A DNA stretch of 64,000 nt from Empedobacter sedimenti (GCF_030005555.1 NZ_JASCQG010000011.1:62001-126000); one strand, 5' to 3'. Positions 24,181 to 33,888 are shown, numbered from the stretch's first letter. Notes: generated by a model not told the origin, from the sequence alone. Translations and numbers: made by a program.

Positions 24181-25590
24181 TTAGAATTGCCAACCCAAAG
24201 TGAATAAGAAAGTATTGTTGTCTAACTTAACTTGAGGTGCATAAGAGTTCTTTAATTGAACAAAATAGTTTGAATTATCAATGTAATCAGTTCCACCAAT
24301 TACTTGTTGGTATTTTTGTGTTTGATATTGATATGCTGCATCGATATAAAATCCTCCAAAATCATATCCTAAACCAAAACTTGCTCGGTTAATGTCTCCT
24401 TGAAAAGCTTTTGATAAACTAGATTGTGTAACATGATTGTTTTGATCTGCTAAATCAATATAGAAAGTGTCGTATGGTGAAGCAACATAATTATAACCTG
24501 CTCTTACCTTGAATCGATCGATGCGGTATTCTGCTCCAACACGAACTTCACTCGAGTTTTTCACGAAATCATTGATGAAGTTATTTCCATAACGGAAAGC
24601 ATTTATACTTTCAGGCTTTAGCTTTGTTTCATTATTTAAATGATACGTATAATCTACTCCAAAAGATAAATCTTTACCTACTACAAATCCTAAACTTCCT
24701 ACTAAGCGTCCTCCACGAGTCATATCGTAATCAGAAGAATACATGTAGTAGTTTTCAACAGTTCCGTTGTTGTCATTAAATCCTGTTGCTGCATAATAAT
24801 CTTCGGCAACATTATACCAAACTGGCGAATGGAAAGCTGCTCCCAAGCGTACATTATGGTTAACTTTATAAATACCTCCTAAAGAGAAAGAAAATCCTTG
24901 TCCAATTTCACTTCCTGGGAAACCATCTGCATTGTATACGTTAACTTGATTTGTTTTATCGTTACGTTCTGCATATTGTTCGTAAGAAGAAAAATTAGAT
25001 TCGTGGAAATTTAATCCTAATCCTAAATAGAATTGATCATCATAACTTGTCCCTAAGTTAACAGAGAATTTAGATTTGTAACCTTCGATATCTTTTACAT
25101 GTCCACCAAAAGTCCAAGTATCTCCAGCTGCGTTAGAAAACTTAATACCTTCATTAGTTCCGATAGTAGAATAATTATCTAATCGTTGATTAAGATAAGC
25201 TACACCGATAGAAAAACGATTCCATTTAGAACCTTCATTCTCGAAAACAAAAGTTCCTCCAAATTGTTGAAAATCAAAATTGCTGTCGTTTTCTTTGATT
25301 TTTGTACCAAAAGTAGTTTCATTTTTAAATGAAGAAACACCAGCTGTAACTTGTACATCCGAATTGATTGCGACTCCTAAACCAGCAGGATTTTGTTCTA
25401 CCGAATTGATATCACTACCCAAAGCCCCAACAGCGCCACCAACACCAATGTATTTTGCATTACCGCTATTTATATCTTGAGAATATAAGTTAATAGCATT
25501 TGTAGAATATTTGTAGTCGTAGCTTTTTCCTTGTTGTGCAAAAGCCAATGTACCAGCTAAGGTACAAAGGCTTAATAATATTTTTTTCAT
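24181..25590 (-). CDS. OmpP1/FadL-like outer membrane beta-barrel protein
   Basis: 469 residues. Signal peptide about 1-18 (LSLCTLAGTLAFAQ). The FadL-type N-terminal plug signature is visible in GNAKYIGVGGAVGALGSDINSVEQNPAGLG (quoted in part: SVEQNPAGLGVAIN), the classic NPAGL motif. The remainder is a barrel of alternating strands ending in FLFTLGWQF, with a C-terminal aromatic. These porins pass hydrophobic compounds across the outer membrane. The gene lies 19 nt behind the repeat-rich lipoprotein gene on the same strand, so the two probably act or are expressed together. Confidence 0.88.
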   Translation of the reverse strand: MKKILLSLCTLAGTLAFAQQGKSYDYKYSTNAINLYSQDINSGNAKYIGVGGAVGALGSDINSVEQNPAGLGVAINSDVQVTAGVSSFKNETTFGTKIKENDSNFDFQQFGGTFVFENEGSKWNRFSIGVAYLNQRLDNYSTIGTNEGIKFSNAAGDTWTFGGHVKDIEGYKSKFSVNLGTSYDDQFYLGLGLNFHESNFSSYEQYAERNDKTNQVNVYNADGFPGSEIGQGFSFSLGGIYKVNHNVRLGAAFHSPVWYNVAEDYYAATGFNDNNGTVENYYMYSSDYDMTRGGRLVGSLGFVVGKDLSFGVDYTYHLNNETKLKPESINAFRYGNNFINDFVKNSSEVRVGAEYRIDRFKVRAGYNYVASPYDTFYIDLADQNNHVTQSSLSKAFQGDINRASFGLGYDFGGFYIDAAYQYQTQKYQQVIGGTDYIDNSNYFVQLKNSYAPQVKLDNNTFLFTLGWQF

Positions 25591-25609
25591 TATCTAATCT
25601 AGAATTAAA

Positions 25610-26956
25610 TTATCTTCTTCCTCCACGAGATCCGCCTCCCATGCTACCTCCACTGCTTCCGCGTGAGCCTCCGCCCATGCTGCTGCTTCCCATACTACTA
25701 CCTCTACTTGGAGATGATGGTGTGTATGTAGAACGAGATTCTGATCGGTTATAATCATATGTTCTCGTTGGTTGTTGCATTTCTCTTGTTGGTCTTGTGT
25801 TGTACTGGCTTTGTGATTGTTGTCTAACTTCTCTTGAAGGACGAGTGTTCATCTGTCCTTGGTCATTTGATCTTACTTCACGAGTTGGACGAGTATTCAT
25901 TTGACCATCATCTGTACGTCTTATTTCTCTTGTAGGACGTGTGTTTTGGTCTCCATTTTGTCTCACTTCACGTGTAGGTCTTGTGTTGTTTAATTGTCCG
26001 TCATTCGATCTTACTTCACGAGTTGGACGAGTATTCATTTGACCTTGATCATTTGATCTTATTTCACGTGTTGGTCTAGTACCATTATTAATAGATGAAT
26101 TATCTCTACTTGGTCTAACTCCGTTTGTAACAGGACCTCTTCCATTCATAGAAGAAATTGGTCTTGTAGAATTGATAGAGTTATTGTATCTACCACCGTA
26201 TCTATTACCTGGTTGAGAGTATATACCTCTAGGTCTGTTCCAGCCATAGTATCCCCCGTAGTAACCATTTCCATAGTAACCGTTGTAGTATCCATTACCG
26301 TAGTAGCCTGGGTAACCACCGTACCAGTTGTTCCAACCGCCATAATATCCTCCGTATCCGTAGTAATATGGGCGATTGTATCCCCAACCATAGTATCCGT
26401 TATACCAAGGATCGTTCCATCCCCAGCTCCATGATAGTCCAAAACCTCCATAATAACCAGAGTTCCATCCCCAACCCCATCTATATGGATTGTAGAAACC
26501 GCTTCCATACCAAGGGTAGTTATTCCAAATATTAATTTCTACACCATCATTTCTTCCCCAATCGTAAGAATTGTTTCCGTTATAAGATAATGTATAATTG
26601 TTGTTTCCAAAATAATTCCAGTTATTCCAACCATTATAGTTTACTTTAACTTTAGTATTATTTGTTTTAGAAGAAGTAGAAGTATCAGATGTGCTGTCAG
26701 CATCATCATTGTAATAAAATTGTTCAGCACCATTTCCTTCAGCATCAAAATAAGGACTTCCTACCTTGATTTCGCCAGTATTTTCTTGTTCATTTTCATA
26801 CTGAGGTTGAGCTTGTTGGTATGTTTTATCCGTTTTTGGATTATAATAAACACCATCACTCTCGTAACCGCTAGGTTGATATGTAGAACAAGAAGAAATT
26901 CCTAAAGCAGCTACTAAAATTAGTGTAGTTGCTGAAATTTTATAAACTTTGTTCAT
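25610..26956 (-). CDS. W/Y/G/N-rich lipoprotein with tandem TRPTRE repeats
   Basis: 448 residues from ATG 26956, chosen because the lipoprotein leader starts there (ALGISSC, Cys about 23); the upstream extension of 18 codons lacks support. Architecture: leader; acidic/Ser-Thr linker (about 25-105); a strongly aromatic Tyr/Gly/Trp/Asn-rich block (about 115-255); then seven TRPT/SRE repeats, each with about 14-16 residues of the type TRPTREVRSNDQGQMN, plus a degenerate RPSRDN copy; and a Ser/Gly-rich tail ending GGRR. It is low-complexity, probably surface-exposed and intrinsically disordered. No catalytic motif. It is divergent from proS and upstream of the FadL-like porin. The function is unknown. 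Confidence 0.8.
   Translation of the reverse strand: MNKVYKISATTLILVAALGISSCSTYQPSGYESDGVYYNPKTDKTYQQAQPQYENEQENTGEIKVGSPYFDAEGNGAEQFYYNDDADSTSDTSTSSKTNNTKVKVNYNGWNNWNYFGNNNYTLSYNGNNSYDWGRNDGVEINIWNNYPWYGSGFYNPYRWGWGWNSGYYGGFGLSWSWGWNDPWYNGYYGWGYNRPYYYGYGGYYGGWNNWYGGYPGYYGNGYYNGYYGNGYYGGYYGWNRPRGIYSQPGNRYGGRYNNSINSTRPISSMNGRGPVTNGVRPSRDNSSINNGTRPTREIRSNDQGQMNTRPTREVRSNDGQLNNTRPTREVRQNGDQNTRPTREIRRTDDGQMNTRPTREVRSNDQGQMNTRPSREVRQQSQSQYNTRPTREMQQPTRTYDYNRSESRSTYTPSSPSRGSSMGSSSMGGGSRGSSGGSMGGGSRGGRR
25770..26090 (-). repeat. In-frame tandem repeat block encoding TRPTRE units
   Basis: About seven DNA repeats of roughly 42-48 nt, recognisable by the recurring CGTGTAGGTC / CGAGTTGGACGAGT-type core. 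The unit spacing is a multiple of three, so copy-number change would keep the frame. Confidence 0.7.
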
Positions 26957-26985
26957 AATTATAAATTTACGTCGTTTGTAATAAT

Positions 26986-26993
26986 TAAATTTG
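26986..26993 (+). promoter_or_regulatory. Probable -7 box (TAAATTTG) of proS
   Basis: TAAATTTG fits TAnnTTTG and lies 66 nt before the proS ATG. The same 103-nt gap must also hold the divergent lipoprotein promoter. Confidence 0.35.
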
Positions 26994-27059
26994 CATAAAT
27001 TTATAGGCAATATTTATGCCAAGTAAATATACGAAACTTATCAACAAATATAAAAGATT

Positions 27060-28538
27060 ATGGCAAAATTAACAACTCGTGCTGAGGATTATTCTAAGTG
27101 GTACAATGAGCTTGTTGTGAAAGCGAATCTAGCTGAAAATTCGAAGGTTAGAGGTAGTATGGTGATAAAACCATACGGATATGCTATTTGGGAAAAACTA
27201 CAAGCAGAATTAGACAAAAGATTTAAAGAAACTGGTCATCAAAATGCTTATTTCCCCTTATTTGTTCCTAAAAGTTTATTCGAAGCAGAAGAAAAAAATG
27301 CAGAAGGTTTTGCAAAAGAATGTGCAGTAGTTACACATTACAGACTAAAAAATGATCCTGATAATAAAGGAAAACTAATCGTAGATCCTGATGCAAAATT
27401 AGAAGAAGAATTAATTGTTCGTCCAACTTCAGAAGCGATTATCTGGAGTACTTATAAAAACTGGATTCAATCGTACCGCGATTTACCAATTTTGATTAAT
27501 CAGTGGGCAAATGTTGTTCGTTGGGAAATGCGTACGCGTTTATTTTTAAGAACTGCCGAGTTTTTATGGCAAGAAGGACATACAGCGCACGAAACGAAAG
27601 ATGAAGCAATTGCAGAAGCACAACAAATGCAAGAAGTGTATGCAGATGTTGTAGAAAACTTTATGGCGATTCCTGTTGTAAAAGGAAGAAAATCAGATTC
27701 GGAGCGTTTTGCAGGAGCAGACGATACGTATACAATCGAAGCATTGATGCAAGATGGTAAAGCTTTACAAGCTGGAACTTCTCACTTTTTAGGACAGAAT
27801 TTTGCGAAAGCATTTGATGTTAAATTTTCTAGCAAAGAAGGAAAACAAGAATATGTTTGGGCAACATCTTGGGGAGTTTCTACTCGTTTGATGGGAGCAT
27901 TAATTATGACGCATTCAGATGATTTAGGATTAGTTTTACCTCCAAAATTAGCACCAATACAGGTAGTTGTAGTTCCTATTTATAAAACAGAAGAGCAATT
28001 AGAAGAAATTCGTCAAGTAGTTGATAAATTCTCATCTGAATTGAAAGCGAAAGGAATTTCAATCAAATTTGATGATGATAATCAAACAAAACCAGGATGG
28101 AAATTTGCTGAGTACGAATTGAAAGGTGTTCCTGTTCGTATTGCAATTGGACCAAAAGATTTAGAAAAAGGACATGTTGAGGTTGCTCGTCGTGATACAT
28201 TAGAAAAACAATTTATTGGGTTAGATAATGTTTCAACAGAAGTAGAGCAATTGTTAGCAGATATTCAAACAAATTTATTTGAAAGAGCATTAAATTTCCG
28301 AGACACTCATTTAACAGAAGCTTCAACTTTTGAAGAATTCAAAGATATTATAGAGAATAAAGGAGGTTTTGTTTCAGCTTTATGGGATGGAACTGAAGAG
28401 ACAGAAGAAGCAGTGAAAAATGCGACTAAAGCAACAATTCGTTGTATTCCTCAAGCGTTTGAAATACCAACGGAAGGTGTTGATATTTTCTCAGGAAAAC
28501 CAGCAAAATATAGAGTTTTGTACGCAAAAGCGTATTAA
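27060..28538 (+). CDS. proS: Prolyl-tRNA synthetase (eukaryotic/archaeal-like, short form)
   Basis: 492 residues. Class II aminoacyl-tRNA synthetase: motif 1 region [17 protein letters not shown], motif 2 [10 protein letters not shown]...[29 protein letters not shown], and motif 3 [15 protein letters not shown]. An anticodon-binding domain (about 285-395) and a C-terminal ProS-type domain ending in LYAKAY complete it. The length and absence of the editing insertion (INS) found in the E. coli enzyme place it in the ProS type 3 class common in Bacteroidota. It charges tRNA-Pro. The gene is alone, followed by a strong hairpin. Confidence 0.96.
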   Translation: MAKLTTRAEDYSKWYNELVVKANLAENSKVRGSMVIKPYGYAIWEKLQAELDKRFKETGHQNAYFPLFVPKSLFEAEEKNAEGFAKECAVVTHYRLKNDPDNKGKLIVDPDAKLEEELIVRPTSEAIIWSTYKNWIQSYRDLPILINQWANVVRWEMRTRLFLRTAEFLWQEGHTAHETKDEAIAEAQQMQEVYADVVENFMAIPVVKGRKSDSERFAGADDTYTIEALMQDGKALQAGTSHFLGQNFAKAFDVKFSSKEGKQEYVWATSWGVSTRLMGALIMTHSDDLGLVLPPKLAPIQVVVVPIYKTEEQLEEIRQVVDKFSSELKAKGISIKFDDDNQTKPGWKFAEYELKGVPVRIAIGPKDLEKGHVEVARRDTLEKQFIGLDNVSTEVEQLLADIQTNLFERALNFRDTHLTEASTFEEFKDIIENKGGFVSALWDGTEETEEAVKNATKATIRCIPQAFEIPTEGVDIFSGKPAKYRVLYAKAY

Positions 28539-28557
28539 TTTTTGAAATAAAATAATC

Positions 28558-28587
28558 AAAAAAGGAGCTATTACAGCTCCTTTTTTA
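28558..28587. terminator. Bidirectional terminator between proS and the LTxxQ protein gene
   Basis: Perfect stem AAAAAAGGAGCT / AGCTCCTTTTTT with an ATTAC loop, between convergent genes; the small gene's stop overlaps its right edge. Confidence 0.88.
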
Positions 28588-28899
28588 TTTTTGATGTCTT
28601 TTTGCGTGTAGCTCTTTTAATTTAGCTTTTTGTTCTGCTGAGAAGATTGCATTAATTTCATTAAATTCTTTTTCTCTTACTTCTCTCATTTTTCGTTTCA
28701 ATTCAAGCTTTTCATCTTTATAACTATCTTCAATTTGCTTAATTTTAAGAACTTGACTATCCGTTAAATTAAGATCTTTTTTTAATTGTTCTAGTTTTTG
28801 TTCTCTCGAACCATCTCTGTTTCTATCCTGTGCTGTAGATGTTGTAAATGTAAAAACAACTGCTCCTAAGCATAAATATTTGTAAACGATATTTTTCAT
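28585..28899 (-). CDS. Small secreted LTxxQ (Spy/CpxP-like) protein
   Basis: 104 residues from ATG 28899, where the signal peptide (YLCLGAVVFTFTTSTAQD) begins; an ATG 9 nt upstream is possible. The mature part is helical and highly charged, with LNLTDSQVLKIKQIEDSY (an LTxxQ motif) and a second related FSAEQKAKLKELHAKR. In Spy/CpxP such motifs form a cradle-shaped periplasmic chaperone; here the size is small and dimer formation would be needed. The role in envelope stress is inference from family. Confidence 0.78.
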   Translation of the reverse strand: MKNIVYKYLCLGAVVFTFTTSTAQDRNRDGSREQKLEQLKKDLNLTDSQVLKIKQIEDSYKDEKLELKRKMREVREKEFNEINAIFSAEQKAKLKELHAKRHQK

Positions 28900-29135
28900 A
28901 ATAACCAATAGTTTAAATTATTTATTATGTCCTTTTGACACTAAATTTTAGAAAAGGTTTAAAATGCAAATGTTAAAATTTATAATTTTTATCACGTCAA
29001 TTCTTGTAACATATTTCAACATAAAACGACGCATATTATTTTGAAAAAATATTTTGAAATTGATTAAACCTTTTGCAAAATAGCTTGTCAAAGAATATAG
29101 TAAAATTTAAAAACTACAAACGAAAAATTAAACAA

Positions 29136-31664
29136 ATGAAGTTAAGAAATTTATTTGCTTTACTTTTTATCTGTATTTGTGCAGGAGTTAATGCGCAAGA
29201 ACTTTTAAAAATTAGAGGAAAAGTCTTATCTGGCGATAACAAACCCGTAGAATATACGACGATTTCGCTTGAGAATACTGAAGAAGGCGTAGTTGCAGAA
29301 GCTGCGACAGACGCTAAAGGAGAATTTGTTGTGGAAGCAAAAGAAGGACGTTATATTTTGGTTATAGAGCCAATGGGATATGACTTAATTCAGAAAGATA
29401 TCGACCTTAATAGTTCAATAGATTTAGGAACGTTTACTGTGAAATCTGCTCAAACAGTTTCGTTAGGAACAGCAGTTGTAACAGCAGAAAAACCACTTTA
29501 TAAAGTAGAGTTAGACAAAAAAGTTTACGATATGTCTAGCGATCCAATGTCGCAAGGACAAAATTTATCAGATGCTTTAGCTAACGTGCCATCTGTACAA
29601 GTTGATGCGGAAGGTAATGTGTCGTTAAGAGGGAATGATAATGTAAAGTTTTTGATTGACGGTAAACCTTCTGGTATGTTAGGTGTTTCTGATGTTGCAG
29701 AAGCGCTGAAAAATATACCAGCAGAAAATGTAGAGCGAATAGAATTGGTTACTAATCCATCTGCTCGTTACGAAGCTTCTGGGTCTGCAGGTATTATTAA
29801 TATTGTTTTGAAAAAAGGTACAAATACTGGTTTCAATGGATCTGTAACAGTAAATGGAGGAATTCCTAAAATGGCTGGTGTTAATGTGAATTTAAACTAC
29901 AAAACAAAGAAATTTAACTGGTTTACAAGTTTAGGAACACGTTATGCAGACCGTGAAGGTGAAGGAGCTGCTTTTATGACAAATTTTGATGCAGCATCTA
30001 AAGCAATTACAGGTTATAGAGCTACAGATCGTTCAAATGATCGAATTAGAAGAAATTACAACATTCGTCTAGGAACAGAATATTATCTGAATGATAATAA
30101 TACATTAGGATTATCTGCAGGTTACAGATATAATAATGGTAACAATACATCATTAGTTGATTATAATTATTTTGACAATGGAATGACTTTGTTGAGAAAT
30201 GAATATAATTTACAGAATGAGAAAGAAATTGAAAACAATTTTGATTTAGATTTTAATTACAAACATGAGTTTGATAAAAAAGGTCACGAGTTAGTTTTTA
30301 CAGGTAGATTTTCTACTCAGAAAGAAGATGAAGATGGTAATGTCTTTGGATATAAATCAGCAAATGATTCAAGTTTAAGATTAACAGATAACTTAGAAAA
30401 ACAAAATACAGTTGTAGTAACAGCAGATTATGTACGTCCAATTGGCGAAAAAGGTAAGTTTGAGCTAGGAGCTCGTGCAGATTTTAATGATACAAAAACG
30501 GATAATAAAACATTCAATCAATTAGCTGCTGGAAATTTAGTTCCAGATGATCGATTCTTCTCAAATGTCGATAATCAACAAAATATTTTTGCTGCTTACG
30601 CACAATACGGAAATGCAATTGGTGAAAAATTCCAATATTTTGCAGGTTTACGTTTAGAGTCTTCGGATATGGAAATTAAAAACTATACTACGAACGAATC
30701 TATTTCTAAAAAATACACAGATTTATTTCCGACGTTAACATTAAACTATAAATTGACTGATAAAAATGAATTTCAATTAAGTTATTCACGTCGTATTCGT
30801 CGTCCAATGGGATTCATGTTAATGCCTTTCTTTTCTGCAACAGATGACAGAAATGTTAGATATGGTAATCCAGATTTAAATCCAACTTATACTAATTCGT
30901 TAGAGTTGTCTTACATCACAAGTATAGGAAAATTAATGGTTACACCAAGTTTGTTTTATCAAAGAACAACTGATATGATTAACCAATTTCAACGTAAAAA
31001 TATCAGAGAAAATGGTCTTAACGAATTAGGAGCAATGACTTACGAAGATATTTTTATCACAAAACCAATCAATGTTGGTGAAGAAGATCGTTATGGATTA
31101 GATTTAACAGCTACTTATCGCCCTGCAAAATGGTGGAATTTGATGTTGAATGTTAACTTATTTGGTTACAAAAGAACTGGATATTATGAAGAGTATAACG
31201 AAAGTATTGATCCTGCAACAGGAGGTACAATTACAAAGTTAGATTCTCAGGATTTTTCTGGTGACGGATTTAGTTCTCGTGGACGTTTATCGTCTAACTT
31301 TACTTTGCCAGCAGATTTTAAAGTGCAGGTTGCCGGTAACTATATGGGAAGCATAAAAACTGCTCAACAGAAAACAGAAGATAACTTATCAATGGATTTT
31401 TCATTATCTAAAGATTTGTTTAATAAAAGAGCAACATTAACTTTTAATGTTCGTGATGTATTTAACTCAAGAAAAAGAGAAACAACAACATTCGCTCAAG
31501 ATTATACAAACTATGAAAGTATGAGATGGATGGTAAGATCATATAATTTATCGTTTACATATAGATTTAAAAACTCTAACGATAAAGACCAAAAAAATAA
31601 GCAACGCCCAGATGGAGAAGAAATGGGAGGAGGAGAAGAGATGCAAATGCAATCAGCTTCTTAA
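29136..31664 (+). CDS. Outer membrane beta-barrel/TonB-dependent receptor with carboxypeptidase-like regulatory domain
   Basis: 842 residues from ATG 29136 (leader KLRNLFALLFICICAGVNAQ). Domains: CarboxypepD_reg-like (about 22-105, IRGKVLSGDNKPVEYTTISL); plug-type region (about 115-225, YDMSSDPMSQGQNLSDALANV, VSLRGNDNVKFLIDGKPSG, VERIELVTNPSARYEASGSAGI); and a C-terminal barrel of the OMP_b-brl_3 kind (about 380-830) containing YSRRIRRP and PDLNPTYTNSLELS. The last about 35 residues are Lys/Gln/Glu/Gly-rich, after the usual aromatic strand end, which is unusual. Such proteins are found in oligosaccharide, metal and other uptake systems; the ligand is unknown. It is monocistronic. Confidence 0.9.
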   Translation: MKLRNLFALLFICICAGVNAQELLKIRGKVLSGDNKPVEYTTISLENTEEGVVAEAATDAKGEFVVEAKEGRYILVIEPMGYDLIQKDIDLNSSIDLGTFTVKSAQTVSLGTAVVTAEKPLYKVELDKKVYDMSSDPMSQGQNLSDALANVPSVQVDAEGNVSLRGNDNVKFLIDGKPSGMLGVSDVAEALKNIPAENVERIELVTNPSARYEASGSAGIINIVLKKGTNTGFNGSVTVNGGIPKMAGVNVNLNYKTKKFNWFTSLGTRYADREGEGAAFMTNFDAASKAITGYRATDRSNDRIRRNYNIRLGTEYYLNDNNTLGLSAGYRYNNGNNTSLVDYNYFDNGMTLLRNEYNLQNEKEIENNFDLDFNYKHEFDKKGHELVFTGRFSTQKEDEDGNVFGYKSANDSSLRLTDNLEKQNTVVVTADYVRPIGEKGKFELGARADFNDTKTDNKTFNQLAAGNLVPDDRFFSNVDNQQNIFAAYAQYGNAIGEKFQYFAGLRLESSDMEIKNYTTNESISKKYTDLFPTLTLNYKLTDKNEFQLSYSRRIRRPMGFMLMPFFSATDDRNVRYGNPDLNPTYTNSLELSYITSIGKLMVTPSLFYQRTTDMINQFQRKNIRENGLNELGAMTYEDIFITKPINVGEEDRYGLDLTATYRPAKWWNLMLNVNLFGYKRTGYYEEYNESIDPATGGTITKLDSQDFSGDGFSSRGRLSSNFTLPADFKVQVAGNYMGSIKTAQQKTEDNLSMDFSLSKDLFNKRATLTFNVRDVFNSRKRETTTFAQDYTNYESMRWMVRSYNLSFTYRFKNSNDKDQKNKQRPDGEEMGGGEEMQMQSAS

Positions 31665-31686
31665 CGTACTTAGGAAATCGAAAAAT

Positions 31687-31717
31687 AAAAAAGGATCGCA
31701 ATTGCGATCCTTTTTTA
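31687..31717. terminator. Bidirectional terminator between the receptor gene and mscL
   Basis: Perfect palindromic stem AAAAAGGATCGCAA / TTGCGATCCTTTTT, between convergent genes. Confidence 0.88.
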
Positions 31718-31740
31718 TTTTCTTAAAATAGAGAAAAATA

Positions 31741-32127
31741 TTATTGTTTATTTTTCAATAAATCTCTAATCTCAGTTAATAATTCTTCTTGTGTTGGTCC
31801 AGCTGGAGCAGCTTCTTCAGCAGGAGCTTCTTTTTTCAATTTGTTGATTCCTTTAATCATTAAGAATAAAGCAAATGCAACTACGATAAAAGAAATAGCG
31901 GCAGCTAAAAAGCTTCCGTATTTAATAGCAGTTCCTGGAATAACTAATGCAGCTAAATTTTCAGCATGAATTGCTTTTAATGCCGGGTTTAACAATGCCG
32001 GAGTAATTAAATCTTCTACTAAAGAAGTTACAATTTTTCCGAATGCACCACCGATTACTACACCGACAGCTAAGTCTACTACGTTACCTTTAACGGCAAA
32101 CTCTTTAAATTCCTTAAAAAATCCCAT
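31741..32127 (-). CDS. mscL: Large-conductance mechanosensitive channel MscL
   Basis: 128 residues, family-typical. The N-terminal amphipathic helix and first transmembrane segment, FKEFAVKGNVVDLAVGVVIGGAFGKIVTS (the conserved GNVVDLAVGVVIG), a periplasmic loop, TM2 (YGSFLAAAISFIVVAFALFLMI) and the charged C-terminal bundle (PTQEELLTEIRDLLKNK) are all visible. Pentameric channel that opens under membrane tension to release solutes at hypo-osmotic shock. It lies 30 nt downstream of lgt on the same strand. Confidence 0.95.
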   Translation of the reverse strand: MGFFKEFKEFAVKGNVVDLAVGVVIGGAFGKIVTSLVEDLITPALLNPALKAIHAENLAALVIPGTAIKYGSFLAAAISFIVVAFALFLMIKGINKLKKEAPAEEAAPAGPTQEELLTEIRDLLKNKQ

Positions 32128-32157
32128 AAGTTTAAATTTATTTCAAAGTTTATAATA

Positions 32158-33054
32158 TTAATTTGGTTGTATTGTGTTAATTCTGTTTTTTGATGAGATA
32201 AATAAGTATAAACCAATCAACATGAAAGGAATACTTAATATTTGTCCGTTGTTTAGTCCCATATTTAAAGTTTCAGCAACTGCTTCTTCTCCTTGATTTT
32301 CTTTAAAGAATTCGACTACAAAACGTATTAAAAATAAGAAAAATAAGAAGATTCCCAACAAAGCTCCTAAATAATTCTTTTTGTCCGTTTTATTGTAGAA
32401 ATAAAGCATTACAAAACCTAAAATAATGTAGCCAATTGCTTCGTAAATTTGTGCTGGATGACGAGGAATAATTTCACCATAACCCAAACTTTGTTGATGA
32501 AATTTTACTGCCCAAGGTAATTCTGATGCTTTTCCTACAATCTCAGAGTTGTAAAAATTACCAATTCTTACTGCAGCTCCACCAAAAGGTACTACTACAG
32601 CAATACGATCTAATAACCAAAGAACATTGCGTTTCAAGTATTTTCTACTAAATAAATAAGAAGAAATAATAACACCAATTGCAGCTCCGTGGCTTGCTAG
32701 TCCACTAAAACCTACAAATTCGTAATCTTGTAACAATCCAAAAAAAGCTTCTTTTCCAGGCGAGTGTTGTACAGGTAAAAAGACTTCTAGTGGTCTTTCT
32801 ATAAAAGCTGATGGATCATAAAATAAATATTCGCCTAAGCGTGCACCTGCAATAGCACCTATAAAAGTGTATAAGAACAAAGGGTCTAACAACTCTTTTT
32901 TCTGATTTTCTTTCTTGAAGATGTTTGACATCAAATACCAGCCCATTACAAAAGCTACTATCCAACAAAGACTATAAATGTGTACTTTAAATCCGCCTAA
33001 TTCAAATAAATAAGGTTTCGGATCCCAATCAATAAATGCGATTAAATTAATCAT
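32158..33054 (-). CDS. lgt: Prolipoprotein diacylglyceryl transferase
   Basis: 298 residues with seven hydrophobic segments. The essential Lgt signature is visible as GGAAVRIGNFYNSEIVGK (Arg/Asn/Glu of the H/G-N-E motif), together with GARLGEYLFY and the RHPAQIYEAIGY motif. Lgt adds diacylglycerol to the lipobox cysteine of prelipoproteins in the inner membrane; this window holds many such lipoproteins. The ATG overlaps the yidD stop by one nt (TAATG type), so the two are translationally coupled, and mscL follows. Confidence 0.95.
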   Translation of the reverse strand: MINLIAFIDWDPKPYLFELGGFKVHIYSLCWIVAFVMGWYLMSNIFKKENQKKELLDPLFLYTFIGAIAGARLGEYLFYDPSAFIERPLEVFLPVQHSPGKEAFFGLLQDYEFVGFSGLASHGAAIGVIISSYLFSRKYLKRNVLWLLDRIAVVVPFGGAAVRIGNFYNSEIVGKASELPWAVKFHQQSLGYGEIIPRHPAQIYEAIGYIILGFVMLYFYNKTDKKNYLGALLGIFLFFLFLIRFVVEFFKENQGEEAVAETLNMGLNNGQILSIPFMLIGLYLFISSKNRINTIQPN

Positions 33055-33287
33055 TAATTTTTCTTTTTAGGTACTGGATCATAACCGTGTCCACCCCATG
33101 GATGACAGCGGCCAATTCGTTTTGTTCCGAGCCACAAACCTTTTAGTAAACCATGTTCTTTTAATGCTTCAATCATGTAAGCTGAGCAAGTTGGTTGGTA
33201 TCTACAATTACTACCTAACCAAGGCGAAATTGCTAATTGATAAAACCTAACCAACAGAATAAATGGCGTAACCAAAATTTTGTTCAT
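33054..33287 (-). CDS. yidD: Membrane protein insertion efficiency factor YidD
   Basis: 77 residues, family-typical. Motifs: [19 protein letters not shown] (with the conserved P-x-Cys), [16 protein letters not shown], and [24 protein letters not shown], with the conserved cysteines. YidD assists YidC-dependent insertion of inner membrane proteins. It is the first gene of the yidD-lgt-(mscL) group. Elsewhere it usually neighbours rnpA/yidC; linkage with lgt is common in Bacteroidota. Confidence 0.94.
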   Translation of the reverse strand: MNKILVTPFILLVRFYQLAISPWLGSNCRYQPTCSAYMIEALKEHGLLKGLWLGTKRIGRCHPWGGHGYDPVPKKKN

Positions 33288-33317
33288 CTCGCAAAGTTAA
33301 TCATTCGTCTAAATAAA

Positions 33318-33361
33318 AAAAGAACCAACAAAAAACTTTTCGTCCTTTTTAGTTGATTCTG
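33318..33361. terminator. Probable terminator after the thioredoxin-fold gene
   Basis: On the minus strand AGAATCAAC pairs with GTTGGTTCT around a long AT-rich loop, followed by seven T. The long loop makes it weaker than the other hairpins here. Confidence 0.5.
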
Positions 33362-33381
33362 AATGATTTTATAAATAAAAA

Positions 33382-33888
33382 TTATTTTTTAATGTAAGAA
33401 GCTGGATCTAATGCTTTGTAAGACCAACCTTGTAAAAACTCTAACACAACCTTAGGGTCATGTCCTTTTACTTCTTTGCTTTCTAAATACGCTGAGTTTT
33501 GTGTGTGAATTAAATTTCCTTTATCATCTAAAATAACAAACACAGGAAAACCAAAACGCTCAGGATGTTTTAATTCTGCTAAAATTGCTTCGTTTTTGTT
33601 TTTTGGAGAATAATTAACATGTACAACTTCATAGTTATTAGCCATATAATCTTTGATTTCTTGATTTTCTTTTGTCAATTTATCAAACATTATACACCAC
33701 GCACACCAATTGCCACCAATTTGTAATAATACATGTTTTTTTTCTGCTGAAGCTTTTTTTACAGCATTTGCAATATCAGTTTTAGGATTTGCTTCCTCGT
33801 TATAAATTTTTGGTTTCTCGGTTTGTTGTCCGAACGCAAAACTTAATGTAAGCAACATTAAGCTCAAGAAAAGTGATAATTTTTTCAT
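33382..33888 (-). CDS. Exported thioredoxin-fold protein (Thioredoxin_7-like)
   Basis: 168 residues. Signal peptide about 1-20 (LSLMLLTLSFAFGQ). The domain (about 30-160) has the active site GGNWCAWCIMFDKL (WCxWC, CxxC near 62-65) and a cis-Pro region FGFPVFVILDD near 115-125. Such enzymes reduce or repair disulfides in the envelope, or act in c-type cytochrome or stress pathways; no partner gene is adjacent. It is alone, with a weak terminator. A second thioredoxin-like protein occurs at 8044 but is not a close copy. Confidence 0.85.
   Translation of the reverse strand: MKKLSLFLSLMLLTLSFAFGQQTEKPKIYNEEANPKTDIANAVKKASAEKKHVLLQIGGNWCAWCIMFDKLTKENQEIKDYMANNYEVVHVNYSPKNKNEAILAELKHPERFGFPVFVILDDKGNLIHTQNSAYLESKEVKGHDPKVVLEFLQGWSYKALDPASYIKK

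Noticed and set aside
25770-26090. CRISPR-like repeat array
   Set aside because: Repeats are in frame within a coding sequence, with no spacers of uniform length and no cas genes.
26146-26508. 120-codon minus-strand frame inside the aromatic lipoprotein gene
   Set aside because: Alternate frame of a repetitive Tyr/Gly/Trp-coding stretch; no start context or family resemblance.
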